A stretch of 64,000 nt of DNA from Zhengitettix transpicula (taxonomy: Eukaryota > Arthropoda > Insecta > Orthoptera > Tetrigidae): the NCBI GenBank assembly GCA_037074705.1, contig CM073593.1, forward strand, positions 13,087,001-13,151,000, written 5' to 3'. A model generated the notes under the pieces. The model saw nothing but the letters and a program-made list of their open reading frames with translations. It did not search any database and was not told where the DNA came from. This document shows, one piece after another, positions 11,590 through 22,502 of the stretch (positions are counted from its first letter, which is position 1; the number at the start of each line of letters is the position of its first letter). Made by a program: the position numbers and the translations under genes.

Positions 11590-11790
11590 TTTGCAGGTAT
11601 AACTAGAACCCCCGGGATATATAGTTTAACGATCCTGCCCGGCGATTCTTCCGAAATCTATGAAGGGAAAACTCTAAGCGAACCTTGCATCTGCCAAGTC
11701 GGGCTCTCGGTACTTGTCCCACGCCATTATGATGGCTATAAAAAGGGGTTATACTGATGTAATGGCGTCGTACTCCTCTGTAAGGTTCCA
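11590..11790 (-). repeat. Family R, partial copy 3 (inverted)
   Basis: A second inverted R segment just after the previous one. It repeats the part with ACTAGAACCCCCGGGATAT, CGATCCTGCCCGGCGATTC and TACTTGTCCCACGCC. The same sub-region therefore occurs twice in a row in the same orientation, which suggests two insertions or a local duplication with divergence. Confidence 0.65.
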
Positions 11791-11799
11791 CCTAGGAAT

Positions 11800-14700
11800 C
11801 CATCCCCTATAGATGCCTTAAAATTGATTAACATTTGACGTATGCATCAATTACAACTTATATCGATATAAGGTAATTAGACTTGTCAATCTGGATAACG
11901 GAGTTGAAATTTTTCCAATAAAAATTAATTTCGAAATTGACAAGGTTCCGACGTAAATTCTGATGAAGATTTATGTTGCATCTCGACCGTAGGTACGAGT
12001 CATACCGTTCTACTGGAAACCGATGCGCTCAATATTCGCTAATAATTCGAAGATAAAAATTATTATTTTTTGGAATAATTGAAGGTGTATATCTAATTAC
12101 AGTGTTCGTTATTGCTAGTACAAATGGTTTTTTTAATAATTTCATATATGACTAAAAGTTTAAATTGATTTAATGCAAACGTTTTATCTATTTATTAGAT
12201 GGCTATTGAAATGTTACTGAAAGCTACAGGCTAATTTAAAAATTACAGCCTATAGACCTATTGCTGGAAATTATTAAATCGTTTTATTTCTATAAATTGG
12301 CTTCCGGAAAAAGGAGTATAAGCTTAATATAATTTTTGTTTCACAGTATTTTCTTTTTCATTCAGACAGTAAAGAAACGAATTTATATGTTTCCAGTTGT
12401 GGAAATATTGGCCACGATTGGTTGGTTCATAACTGTTGAAAATTTTGGACAGGATAATAATATGTACTTAACTGGAAACATGAGAATTCAAAATACAGGT
12501 ACTCTTTCCCGGAAAGTTCAAGAAACATAAAATGATATAAAAAAGTATTTTTATTTGGAGGACAATCTTGTTACAATGCATCACCGTTTCAGAGGAGGGT
12601 ACATATTATTATTTCACTTTAATAGTTCATGAATTATTCATAGTTACTAGGAAACGTTGTAGTGAACAAATGTAGGATTCAGCATGTGGGGACTTGTTTA
12701 TGGGCTGGGGTCTGGCCGTGACTTACGACAGGAGGATTGCTTCTCCATAATTCAGCGTTACGTCTAGTCTAGTGAATTTCCCAAACTATCCAAGTAAAAA
12801 AATTCAAATTTCTCTTACGATTTAACTGTTGTAAACTTTATAAGAGTAATTAATTACACCGGGGCAATAATTTATACTCGGATAAAAAAAATATCTTGAA
12901 AAAGCAAATACTTTGAAAGGATATTAATGTTTATTAACAAAATTAGCTCTGTAATATTATGTGAAGTTAAATTGAAAGTAACCTGACAATCTTGAAATAT
13001 ATAGTATAAATATTAATGGTTAATTAGTCAGAATAAAGTAATTAATTATTTTTATTTACGAATGTATATATAATTATTTCACATACTTGAATTTACGTTT
13101 TATGTGTTAAAGCCTCGTAATTAATATCTCAAGAGATCCACATGTAATGCCGAAATTTAATGTTTGTCTATGATTAAATATTTTATTCTGACTTATTTGG
13201 CAATTAATATGATAATGCTAAAAACGATATTTATACAGACAAACTGAAAAACTGAACTTAATACAGGTAAATTAGAATTTGAAACATCTGTTTCTAACGG
13301 CGAATAACTTTAGACTGGGTTATTGAACAAGAAACTAAAATCAAAGATAAAAACTAACAGCTAAAGAACTTAAAACAAAACATAATATAACTTGTGACTT
13401 CTGTGTCTTGCTTGATATTCACAATATTTGTATGATTTTTAATATACAGAATTTAAGAAATTAATCTTTTAAAATAAGTTGGTTTCCTGTCTAAAATGTA
13501 GGTGTGGTGAAAATCAAACCCGTGATTAAATTTCATACAATGTTTTAGGATACAACTATTTTAACTAGATGTCACTTTGAAATTAGATTAATGCTCTATA
13601 ATTCTAGTTTTTAAAATCAATTTGAACACCATTTTATAAACAACATTTATAGTGGAAAATTATTAATAAGATCTTTAGGTCATTTGATGAAAGCAGAGTA
13701 AGAATAATATTTATATTTAAAAATTACAGAAAATTGTAGGTTTTAAGAAATTTGTATTAGAATAATGATAAAAAAAACAAATTTACACAATAAATTTTCC
13801 TTACAACATTGTTTTGGTTGAGCCCTAAATTAATTTTAGATAATATAATATTTTATGTACTTTGCGATAAATTCAATACGATAGACGTTGTCGAGTAAAA
13901 TATTTTTGACATAGTTCAGTTTTTCAAAATTATGGATACTATTGGATAATAATATAGCTCTGTCAACCAAATTATAAACAATAGCACACTTCTGTGTAAC
14001 AGGATGGTCAGACAGTATTATTAATATTTATATTGTGTGCTATTTGTATAACAAATAATGATATTGAAACTTAATTGAGCTTTAAAAATATTTCAATTCG
14101 AGGACAGTTGTCGTTAATTACTGTTCAGTGCTACTGAGAACAGTCTCTATCACTATAAGGACTTCATACAATTATTTTGATATATTTTTGATCTGTCATC
14201 AATCAGAAAAAAGTTATGTTACACGAAACCGTTACGTTCTAACGCACATTAGTTGAAAGTAGGGTGAAGTTGTAAGTCGCGGAGAGGACAGGAATTACTG
14301 TTGTCCTACATTTTACTACAACAAACCTATACAGAAAAATTACCAATAAAGTCGATCCTTCTCAGGCTGCAGATCCGTAAGTAAATGAGAGAATAAGACG
14401 AAAATCCTGAATAAATATTGATGACTCGAAATAAATTGGAAGTCATTAAGTTTCTCTACTTTTTTGCCCATGTAAAATTTACCGAGGATATAATCAATGT
14501 TCATACATATAAAATTGAATAATCATATTTTTATACAGTCGGATTGACTGATGTAATGTGGTACACGTGCCGTATAGCTTCGATTAATATTACATTAACG
14601 CAACGCTATAAAACTGTTCTCCCGTTTAATCAGATCGAGCTTAAATTTTGTTTATGATAATTTATACAATGAAGTTTAATTTTCAAAAAATTGACGGGTG

Positions 14701-15812
14701 TAAAATATAAATATGCAAAACCAGTGTGAATTCCGAGAACTATTTTTTGAACAACTTCACCGGGAAAGACTTCAATCTTTGATTATAAATATATAGATTT
14801 TCTTTATAGGGGGGATAGACGCGTATCCTATTGGAAAAGGAGAGAAAATCGATTGTGCCACATTTTGCAAAAATGAAGGTGAATATGGCCAAATTATCCG
14901 CCAAAAGCTCCTTGGTTCAAAATTAATAAAAAAATAGTAATGGAGTTTTTAATTATTTATTAAGACTGATTAAAAATCTGCGGTGTTGTGTTACATAAAT
15001 AACAGAACATTTTATGGGTGTATGTCGCAGAAAACACTTAATAACGTTAGCCCAGCCAATGAAAAATACATTACTAATAGTAGGGAAGTGTCTATTCGAT
15101 TCCGAAGTTGGAAGACTTCAATTATCATTGGGTCTGATTTTCCTACATTGTACGCCTGGAAAAGATCCACGTAAGTAAACTTACACAAGTTCAAGTAACC
15201 ATAGGATATTTATTTAGATTTTGATGCATTTATTAATTACTTTAGTCCTGTACTGAGCAAATAGGACAAGTCAAATAAATTTACATAGCCAACATTCACA
15301 ACTTCAAAATGCGTAAATGAAAAAAATGAACAAAGACGTCATATGGTAAATTTGGCGCGAAATTGGATCGGGAATTTCTCCTCTGTGACGTTCTCTGCTC
15401 GATGTGAAGTATGCAACCCCCCTCCCCCCCAAAAAAAACAGCAACGTGGAACTGTCTCCACCTCCGCTTCGGTTTCTGCCTCAGAGAACAAAAATTAGCC
15501 TCGCGCGAACTATTGCGTAGACGGCTGCATTACACTCGTCTCGCGTCGTTGTAGCTCCCTCAGTTTCCAGAAGTAATGAACATATAACGAACAAAGAAAT
15601 GTTTGCCAATGCCATGGGCATATTATATCATCATACTACTATCATTTGATTCCTCGAGTTGTATCCAATAAGTGAAAAAAATCACCAATATCATTAAAAT
15701 TGATTAACATTTAATATCATCTGGTAATTATTATTTAATAAGTAATCAGAAACACGGCCCATTTTTCAGAAAAAAAAGTGGATTAATAAACCCAAAAAAA
15801 TCGTTACAATAA
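11800..15812. other. Long AT-rich stretch, nothing recognised
   Basis: About 4 kb with no frame over 64 codons, no repeat family seen elsewhere in the window and no RNA gene. A few TATA-like strings occur, as expected by chance in such AT-rich DNA. A C-run followed by an A-run is found near 15418-15437. Confidence 0.45.
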
Positions 15813-15846
15813 TACGTTTCGTCCAGAATTTTGGGCCTTCCTAATG
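15813..15846 (-). ncRNA. Degenerate hammerhead-like core of a Penelope element
   Basis: Minus strand reads TTAGGA, then GGCCC...GG, then GACGAAACGT. This resembles the ribozyme in Penelope-like element terminal repeats, CTGATGA + stem II + GAAAC. The GAAAC box is intact, while the CTGANGA box has decayed. It lies about 40 bp from the end of LTR-like copy L2. Confidence 0.4.
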
Positions 15847-15883
15847 TAATATAAAGTTTTTACTGTATGAACTTTATATATAT

Positions 15884-16751
15884 TGTAATAAACAATGAAA
15901 GTCGCCAATTATTAAATTATTTGATTGTCCACACGTTAAGGCATCAAAATGTGGTTACTCAAAAATGAAGATAATTAATTAAAGTGAACTAATCATTGAA
16001 AATTATCTAATGAAAAGAGCATGAATTAATAACATTTATTCGATTTACTTAAACAATTAGTTTATTATGCACAAATATTTACCTTACAAAAACAAATTAC
16101 TTGCTGAACTTTACAACAAATTTATACGGAAATGTCATTTTCTCTTACCTCAGGGTTTTTATTGGGCCTTTTAAATAAAGAACAATTAATTTTACTAATA
16201 TTTTAATAAACTCTCAAAATGTAATCAAATAAAAAGGAATAAAAAACGAAATTAAATCGAAATCTGACGATATTATACCTTTTATTAACGATTACAATAT
16301 TAATTTTAAATGTTTCGTTTTTACTCACTGTTTGTACCGGTACCAGGGCAATTTTAGAGATTTTTGCAACACATTCCGGCTAACTGACCTCCGGACACAA
16401 TTGTTCAAGAACTTTCGTCCTATTTATATCTGTCGATTTTACTTTGTAAAGTTCTTTAGTATCGTAGGTTACGTACGACCAATATCAGCTGTTACCAAGA
16501 ATCAACTTTGCTCGACCGCTACTTGGTTACTCGCTAGAACATACTTTGCTATGATTCTCCTCGGTCGGTCTTCACAACCAGACTGCTAAATTTTAATTTT
16601 TTTCCTACTCATCAATGTCTCATTGCTGACTGCTGCTCCATCGACTTACGCGCTCTAAAACCAACAATGTCTTGGCCTGTTTTCTCGTCCATTATTGTAA
16701 CAATTCAGTTCAATAATATCTAATTATTTGTTCTTTTAATTGCCCTTTTAT
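15884..16751 (-). mobile_element. LTR-like element, copy L2
   Basis: On the minus strand the element ends TTTATTACA at 15884, flanked by TATATATAT. It is a close relative of copy L3 (26161-27122) in inverse orientation: long stretches match, including the segment with GGTACCGGTACAAACAG followed by TGAGTAA (16336-16322) and the block AATAAAAACCCTGAGGTAAG (16166-16147). The GC-rich block near the 3' end is reduced to CCTTAACGTGTGGAC. No coding capacity. The 5' boundary near 16751 is set by where similarity to L3 stops. Confidence 0.6.
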
Positions 16752-18004
16752 CATATATGAAAATTAGATGATCAAGTATGAAATTAGTGTCATGACATGC
16801 GTTGGTTGAATAATAAATTATTTCTTACAATTTTGCTGTGTTTCTGTTTATTTACTAAAACTGTATCTCATTGTCTGTGAAACATATGTTCTTAAATATA
16901 TACCTTTTCAAAGTTTGGTATAAAAATACATTCATCATTATATAATTTAAAAATCATACTGTCTGTCAATGATTTTTTGTTTAACAATTAAAATCTATTT
17001 TTATGTCATTTACATTTTCACACTGCTAACACAAGAAAGGAAATTAACTTCCATATGTTCACAATTAAAAAATAATTTCACGTAGAATGTTACAAGACTA
17101 TTAATTTTAATCTGGGAGATTCTCCATCAATGTCGCTCGGAATTACTATTTATAAATTTAAAGGGAAAAAAATTGTAATAATTTCTGACCTAGTTTAAAG
17201 ACATGGTGGCAAGAGATTTCGTGGAATCGTGCTTGAGTGCCCTTCTCTATCCGGCCGTCTTGTAAGAGTGGCGTCGCTAAGGGCTTCAAACTCAATTCCC
17301 AGCCACTTTGAGCAGTTCTCGCCGGATAAAATTGGTTCAAATTAATTCCGTACAGGAACCGGGGGATGAGAGACTGGCGTATCGGAAGACATGGGTCCTC
17401 TCTCTCATTCTGCGAATTTTTGTAACACTCACATTTTGTAAACATGGTTGGATATTTTATTGTAATAAAACTGTAAATGTGCAAATAACCCGGTTACGTA
17501 TCATTACAACAATCAAAATGAATAAGTCAAATGTTATTATTCAACATTACATCGATATATTATAATAATTTTGAAGTAAAATTATGAAAATAAAATAGAA
17601 AAATAATAACAGAATTATAAATGAATGATTGTCGCACTAAATTAATAATTATAACTCTAATATTAATACTAAGATGGAGACGGACGAGAAGTGGAACAGA
17701 AATAAAAGTGACAATAGTTTTATTAATTAAACCCTACTCATCACTTTTTAGAGTATTAAGGTATTGAAACAATATTATACTAAAAAATTTTTTATCTGTC
17801 AACTCAGTCTGTTTTTAAGGGCTTTAAAATGCTGGAAAATTTTCAAATAATTTAGTAGGTAAATTATTTCAATATAGTTCTATATACGAACTCAAATTTC
17901 TGTACATCCTTTCGCTGGTGTATTTCTATAATTTTATGTTCACGGTCGTTAAGTGAATTAAATTTAGCACTTGGACAATAAACATATAATACGTCTGGTT
18001 TGAG
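16752..18004. other. No gene seen
   Basis: AT-rich. A less AT-rich patch at 17160-17420 carries frames of 108 and 85 codons on opposite strands with no recognised domain. Confidence 0.4.
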
Positions 18005-18225
18005 ATATAATAATAAGATGAAATAGCCAAATGTGAGACCAAATTATGTGAAGTTATAAATACCACACAACGTTTCTGGAAACTTTATGCCTTTCTTCAG
18101 GTGCTAAAAGAAACTCAAGAGCCAAGAGTGACAAAACCACACAAAACAATTGACAAACTCTAAAGCTATACGTCATCGCTTCATTTTTTTTGTCATTTGG
18201 CTTATTTATCATATTATTAAGTCTT
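18005..18225 (-). mobile_element. Penelope-derived inverted-repeat unit with ribozyme-like core
   Basis: The unit begins with AGATGAAATAGCCAAATG and ends with a partly inverted counterpart ending TTTGTCATTTGGCTTATTT. On the minus strand 18103-18070 it has CACCTGAAGAAAGGC, then AGAAACGTTGTGTGG. This matches the terminal part of the Penelope-like element at 62270-63850 (CTGAGGAAAGGGACA...AGAAACGTTGCGTGG). The two invariant hammerhead boxes, CTGANGA and GAAAC, are present. A sister unit lies at 48560-48780. Confidence 0.55.
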
Positions 18226-19239
18226 GTGAGTTTGTTTCTTTTATACTTTTCCAGCGTTGGAATCATAAAAATTCACTTAGTGTGTCAAAAGGTTTATGTC
18301 AGAAATAGTTTAAAAGTTTTGACTCCAATTTAATTTCCTTATCTAATTATTGATGAGTTTGGAAACTCCGTAACAAGAGTGACCAGAAACTTAGACTTAC
18401 GTCTGGATATATTTTTCTCCCTTCAACATACTTTGCTCTCAATAATGTATAATACGTCACTCAAAGTATGTTTATAGTTAAGTTTGTAAAGTTTACATTT
18501 TTTTCACCTTGGTTTTGTCTTTCAATAATATTTTTTTCTGTCCTTATCCAGCAATTATAGGTAACGGACCCCAGTTTCTTTTTTAAAAAAAAGACCAGTT
18601 CACCAAACAAACAGAAACTTTTTTACTGTATAGTGCTTCACCGTATTAATTTGGATCAATTTTTAAACGTTACAATATATTTGCACAATTTATAAAATGA
18701 ATGGTGATGGAGTTGTCTGCTTCTCTTATAAAATTTATAAAGATTTATACTTTAGTCTGTATTAGCATCATTTATAACTTTTCTTATCGTCTTTACCCCT
18801 CTTTTAATTTTACTATGTAAATGTATGACACCTCCGCTGTAAATTCCATTCCGAAAATCTATACATCGTTACCAATATTCTTCTTGCTAATCTGTATTCT
18901 CCTTCGTTGATTCATACCAATATTTCCTTTGTACAATGGGTTACATATTGGCATAACCACTTTACTCCGCCAATATAATAATGGTATCATTTTAAATCCA
19001 CTAATTCTCTATCATGTTCTGTCAAGATTGGTAAAGACCCACGGTGCCCTGAGGATAGTCACTTTGTTGTTTACAAAATCGATTGCAATGCGGTTTACAT
19101 AGATTTTTATTTATTTTATTTTTATTAGAAAATTAACAATCAGAACTATATAATACATGTTCCATGAGTAAATGTGATGACACAATAATACAATAACGTG
19201 AGCGGAAACCCATTCAATGACGTTATCCGGATTGTGAAC
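18226..19239. other. No gene seen
   Basis: AT-rich sequence without recognisable features beyond a T-rich tract at 19105-19125 just before the Jockey-like remains; this may relate to the 3' tail of that element. Confidence 0.4.
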
Positions 19240-20895
19240 TTATACTGCTTTTAGGTCATTCGGCCATTTCTTGTTCTGGAGTCTTCTGTAGGGAGGGTCA
19301 TGTTGCAGGGTGGACGCTAGTTCGTTTGGGTGAAGTTGGAGACGCAGGAAGTGGCTGGACCTCCGGTTGGTGGATTTTTTTGAACGGTTGGCATTTCGAG
19401 GTTCGTATGTTAAGTTCGATTGCTGACGTACCAAGGTGCATTTACAAGCATTCTGAGTGTTTTAGATTGAAATCGTTGGATGATGTTGACGTAGGATTTG
19501 CAAGAGCAGCCGCATAGTTCAATCCCATATGTCCAAATTGGTTTTATTATAGCTTTTTAGAGTAAGATTTTGTTTTCAAGCGATAAACACGATTTTCTCC
19601 ACAGTGCCCAGTACATTTTTCTCATTCGCAAGTCGGATCCCTTCCTTTTTTTAATATATGTTTTTTCCTCGTTAGTTTTTCGTTCAAATGTAGACCCAGA
19701 TAGCGAACTTCGTTTGATTGTGGGATTTCTATTGTAGTGGTAGGTTTTTAAATGATAAATTAAGAGGATATTTTACAGAATTTATTAATTTGTTATCTGA
19801 ACATGGACAAAAAATAAAAAATACCGTGTTAAGTTAACCTGACAAAACAATCTCATCCCTTAATCTCATTTAAACATGGTCTACGGTAATTCCCCCAGGC
19901 GCGTCAAGGATTGAGATACTTGGCAGTTACCTTCGTTGATGTCTGGCCGTTATCGTGTGGCACCCTCGATCTCTCCGGGCCCTCTGGAAACTGCAAGTGT
20001 CCTCTCGAAACTGCAAGTTAGGGCTGCACGTCCGTCGCTGGCGACGGTTTGTCCCTCTGTGTCCATACTTTCTTTTTAGCCCCCTCGCTGGATGTCAAAA
20101 ATCGATCGTCTCGATCATCTTTGGATCGATCTTTCCTGAACCAAGAAATGTCATTGGTTCAGGCAATCGCGTGTTAACTCAAATTTTTGGGATTTTCAGA
20201 GAGACATTTCCCACGGTGTGACAGTCCAGGTAACTTCCGATGGTCAACATCATACGTGTCCAATTCCACACTGAAGGGATTATCTCCCCGTCTCGGCGGC
20301 GCCTGCTTAAATTCCAACTTACCAAGCACTCAACCCTTGCTAATATCTAATTATATTAAAATGAAACATATATATATATCAATAATAAAACTATCGCGCA
20401 ACACTATATTGTTTAGGGACACTGATGGACATTCTGAACGGTTTAGTGTGAAGTTGACTTGTGTACTTTCCCTTCATTGACTTTGATCCGCCATTTATTG
20501 AGCCTTACTTGAAGGAGGGATAAATGGGTTTGAGGAGGCCATGTGTGGGTCGGTATGTTGAGATAGGAGGACGGTGTCGTCAGAAAAAGTGCCTATATAT
20601 GTGTCAGCTGTTGTGGGGATGTCTGCTGTATATAATTGATAGAGTATAGGTCCCAGCATACTTCCATGGGGTACACCGGAAGTAATTGGATGGATTATAG
20701 AATAGCATGTCCATATTTTATTTGGAAGAATCTGTCGGACAAGTATGACTTCATAAGTAGGTAAATTTCGCTTGACAGAGATGACTTTATCTTGAGTAGG
20801 AGCCCATCGTGCCAGACCTTGGCAAAAGCCTGCTGTATACCTATAAAAAATGATGGGCAATAAGCTTTGTTTTCAAAGGTCGTGGAGATAAAACC
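19240..20895 (-). pseudogene. Jockey-like LINE reverse transcriptase, interrupted
   Basis: Minus-strand frames in order give a motif A region IQQAFAKVWHDGLL (near 20840), LLMKSYLSDRFFQIKYGH, motif B TSGVPHGSMLGPILYQLYTA (20860-20495 frame), the catalytic box as FSDDTVLLS, KWRIKVNEGK and ECPSVSLNN. Then, after an insertion, come EVRYLGLHLNEKLT, IKPIWTYGIELCG, APWYVSN and a C-terminal NELASTLQHDP...RRLQNKKWPNDL. This order is diagnostic of Jockey-clade ORF2. The motif A aspartates are lost, several frameshifts are present, and a 0.67 kb insertion splits it. The 5' part, including the endonuclease, is missing. Confidence 0.85.
19735..20406. mobile_element. Insertion nested in the Jockey-like RT
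   Basis: This 672-bp block separates the SLNN and EIPQ parts of the Jockey protein. It starts TAGTGGTAGG and ends GCAACACTA, a 5-bp perfect terminal inversion (TAGTG/CACTA) with looser similarity further in. It is flanked by TATTG at 19730-19734 and 20407-20411, a likely 5-bp target duplication. It is GC-richer, holds TGGAAACTGCAAG and TCGAAACTGCAAG about 20 bp apart, and has a perfect hairpin CCGTCGCTGGCGACGG. No transposase. The ends faintly resemble hAT-type termini, but an 8-bp duplication is absent. Class unknown. Confidence 0.6.
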
Positions 20896-22265
20896 AAACG
20901 GGCATTAAAAACCAGGATAAAGCAACACTGGACGAATTGTAAATTACCAGCAGCTTTAGAATTATAATTAATTCAACATAAAGTACTTTAACATTTGCCA
21001 ATTTAGAATCGTTTCTGAAAATGATTAGTATCCGAATAAATCAATGTAATACCATTAATTTCCAAAGTGATAGCGATTCTTTAAGTAAAACTTACAATCT
21101 TTTACTTTGTTTTATATATCTTTGGCTTAGAAATACGTGCACTTTGCGTTTAAACTAATCCAATTTATGTTCACTTCATAAGGTCCATCAATTGGTGGAG
21201 AAACATTGTGAGTTTTGTTAATATTGTATTGTCTATTTTTCTGGAAACACAATTATAGTGATATTATAAATTTAACTGACATACTAATTTATTATAAAAC
21301 GTCTTGCAGGTTGCAGAAATTCCTACATACATGATTGTTTCCTGCTTATCAACATTAAATTTCACGTTTAACGTGATGAAATCTCCCTGGTTTTTCCAAA
21401 GCTTTTTATGGTGATCATTATATATCTACTGAAGAAACCTTTTGGCTCTAGTTTAATGTAGGAAATATTGTTAAATATGTGTTTGAATGGACATAATACT
21501 ACAAACATTAGCGTTTCCAGATCGATCTGTTGTTTCCAAGATTCCAATCAGGTGAGATCATGCGGCGTGATACAAATATAATACAGCCGTCAAACTGGAA
21601 TGTTTAATCTTAATCTTTTCATTAACCAAGACCAATATTCATTTTCATTCTGTGTTTTATTAAAACCAAAATGTCATATACATAGGAATTTTTGACGGTA
21701 ATTCCTCTTGGGCATTACCGTAACCCTCATTGCGTTTGTGTCTCGCGAAAAAACATTAGTCTCAGAAATGGAAAGAACTGAGGCATTTTACACCCTTATC
21801 GCGTTCTTTTCACTGGGACTTTCCTCAAGGTTCACGGCTTGATTAAATGATACGTTTCCGCCGATTGTTATCGGAACCGGGGAATACAACCGAAATGTAT
21901 TTCCTCTCCGCAGTTTTTATACAGAAGCAGTCACCGGCGTTATTACGAAACTCCATTCCTTTGCCAGCAGACGTAGAAAATTTGCTGTGTGTAAGAGGAT
22001 TTTGTGAGCGGCGTGCTGTGATGAAGCCGAGAGCTTTGGATTGCCTGGCTGACATGCGTCTTCGCTATCTGTGTGAGGATAATAGACCAAGCGAACAGGC
22101 TCACCGCCCAAGGAGACTTCAAATTAAAAATGAGACCCACGCGTCTAGCGTGTGATCCTGTGTACGTCGATATTTCTAACCTTAGAACTTATATATTCAC
22201 TCACCCGTTCCGTTCAAAAAACAAAGTTTTTGGAAGATTTCTGAATTTTCACGGTATATTTTTCT
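20896..22265. other. No gene seen
   Basis: AT-rich to about 21700. A less AT-rich patch at 21840-22160 has overlapping frames of up to 102 codons on both strands with no recognised domain. Confidence 0.4.
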
Positions 22266-22502
22266 AATAAAAGATTCTCCGTTCATCAAAAAGGTCAATT
22301 CCTTATTAAAACAAAACGTTCCTGCGAAATTCATTATCATTATATTAATTATTCACCTGTTGATGGCAGATTTCGTAGTATATTGTTTTAATAAAAGATT
22401 CTCCGTTAATCAAAAAGGTCAATTGCTTATTAAAACAAAACGTTCCTGCGAAATTCATTATCATTATATTAACTATTCACCTGTTTACGGCAGATTTCGT
22501 AG
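22266..22502. repeat. Tandem duplication, period 124 bp
   Basis: Two direct copies start at 22266 and 22390 with AATAAAAGATTCTCCGTT and share the blocks AACAAAACGTTCCTGCGAAA and GCAGATTTCGTAG. They differ at only a handful of bases, so the duplication is fairly recent. No coding frame. Confidence 0.9.
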
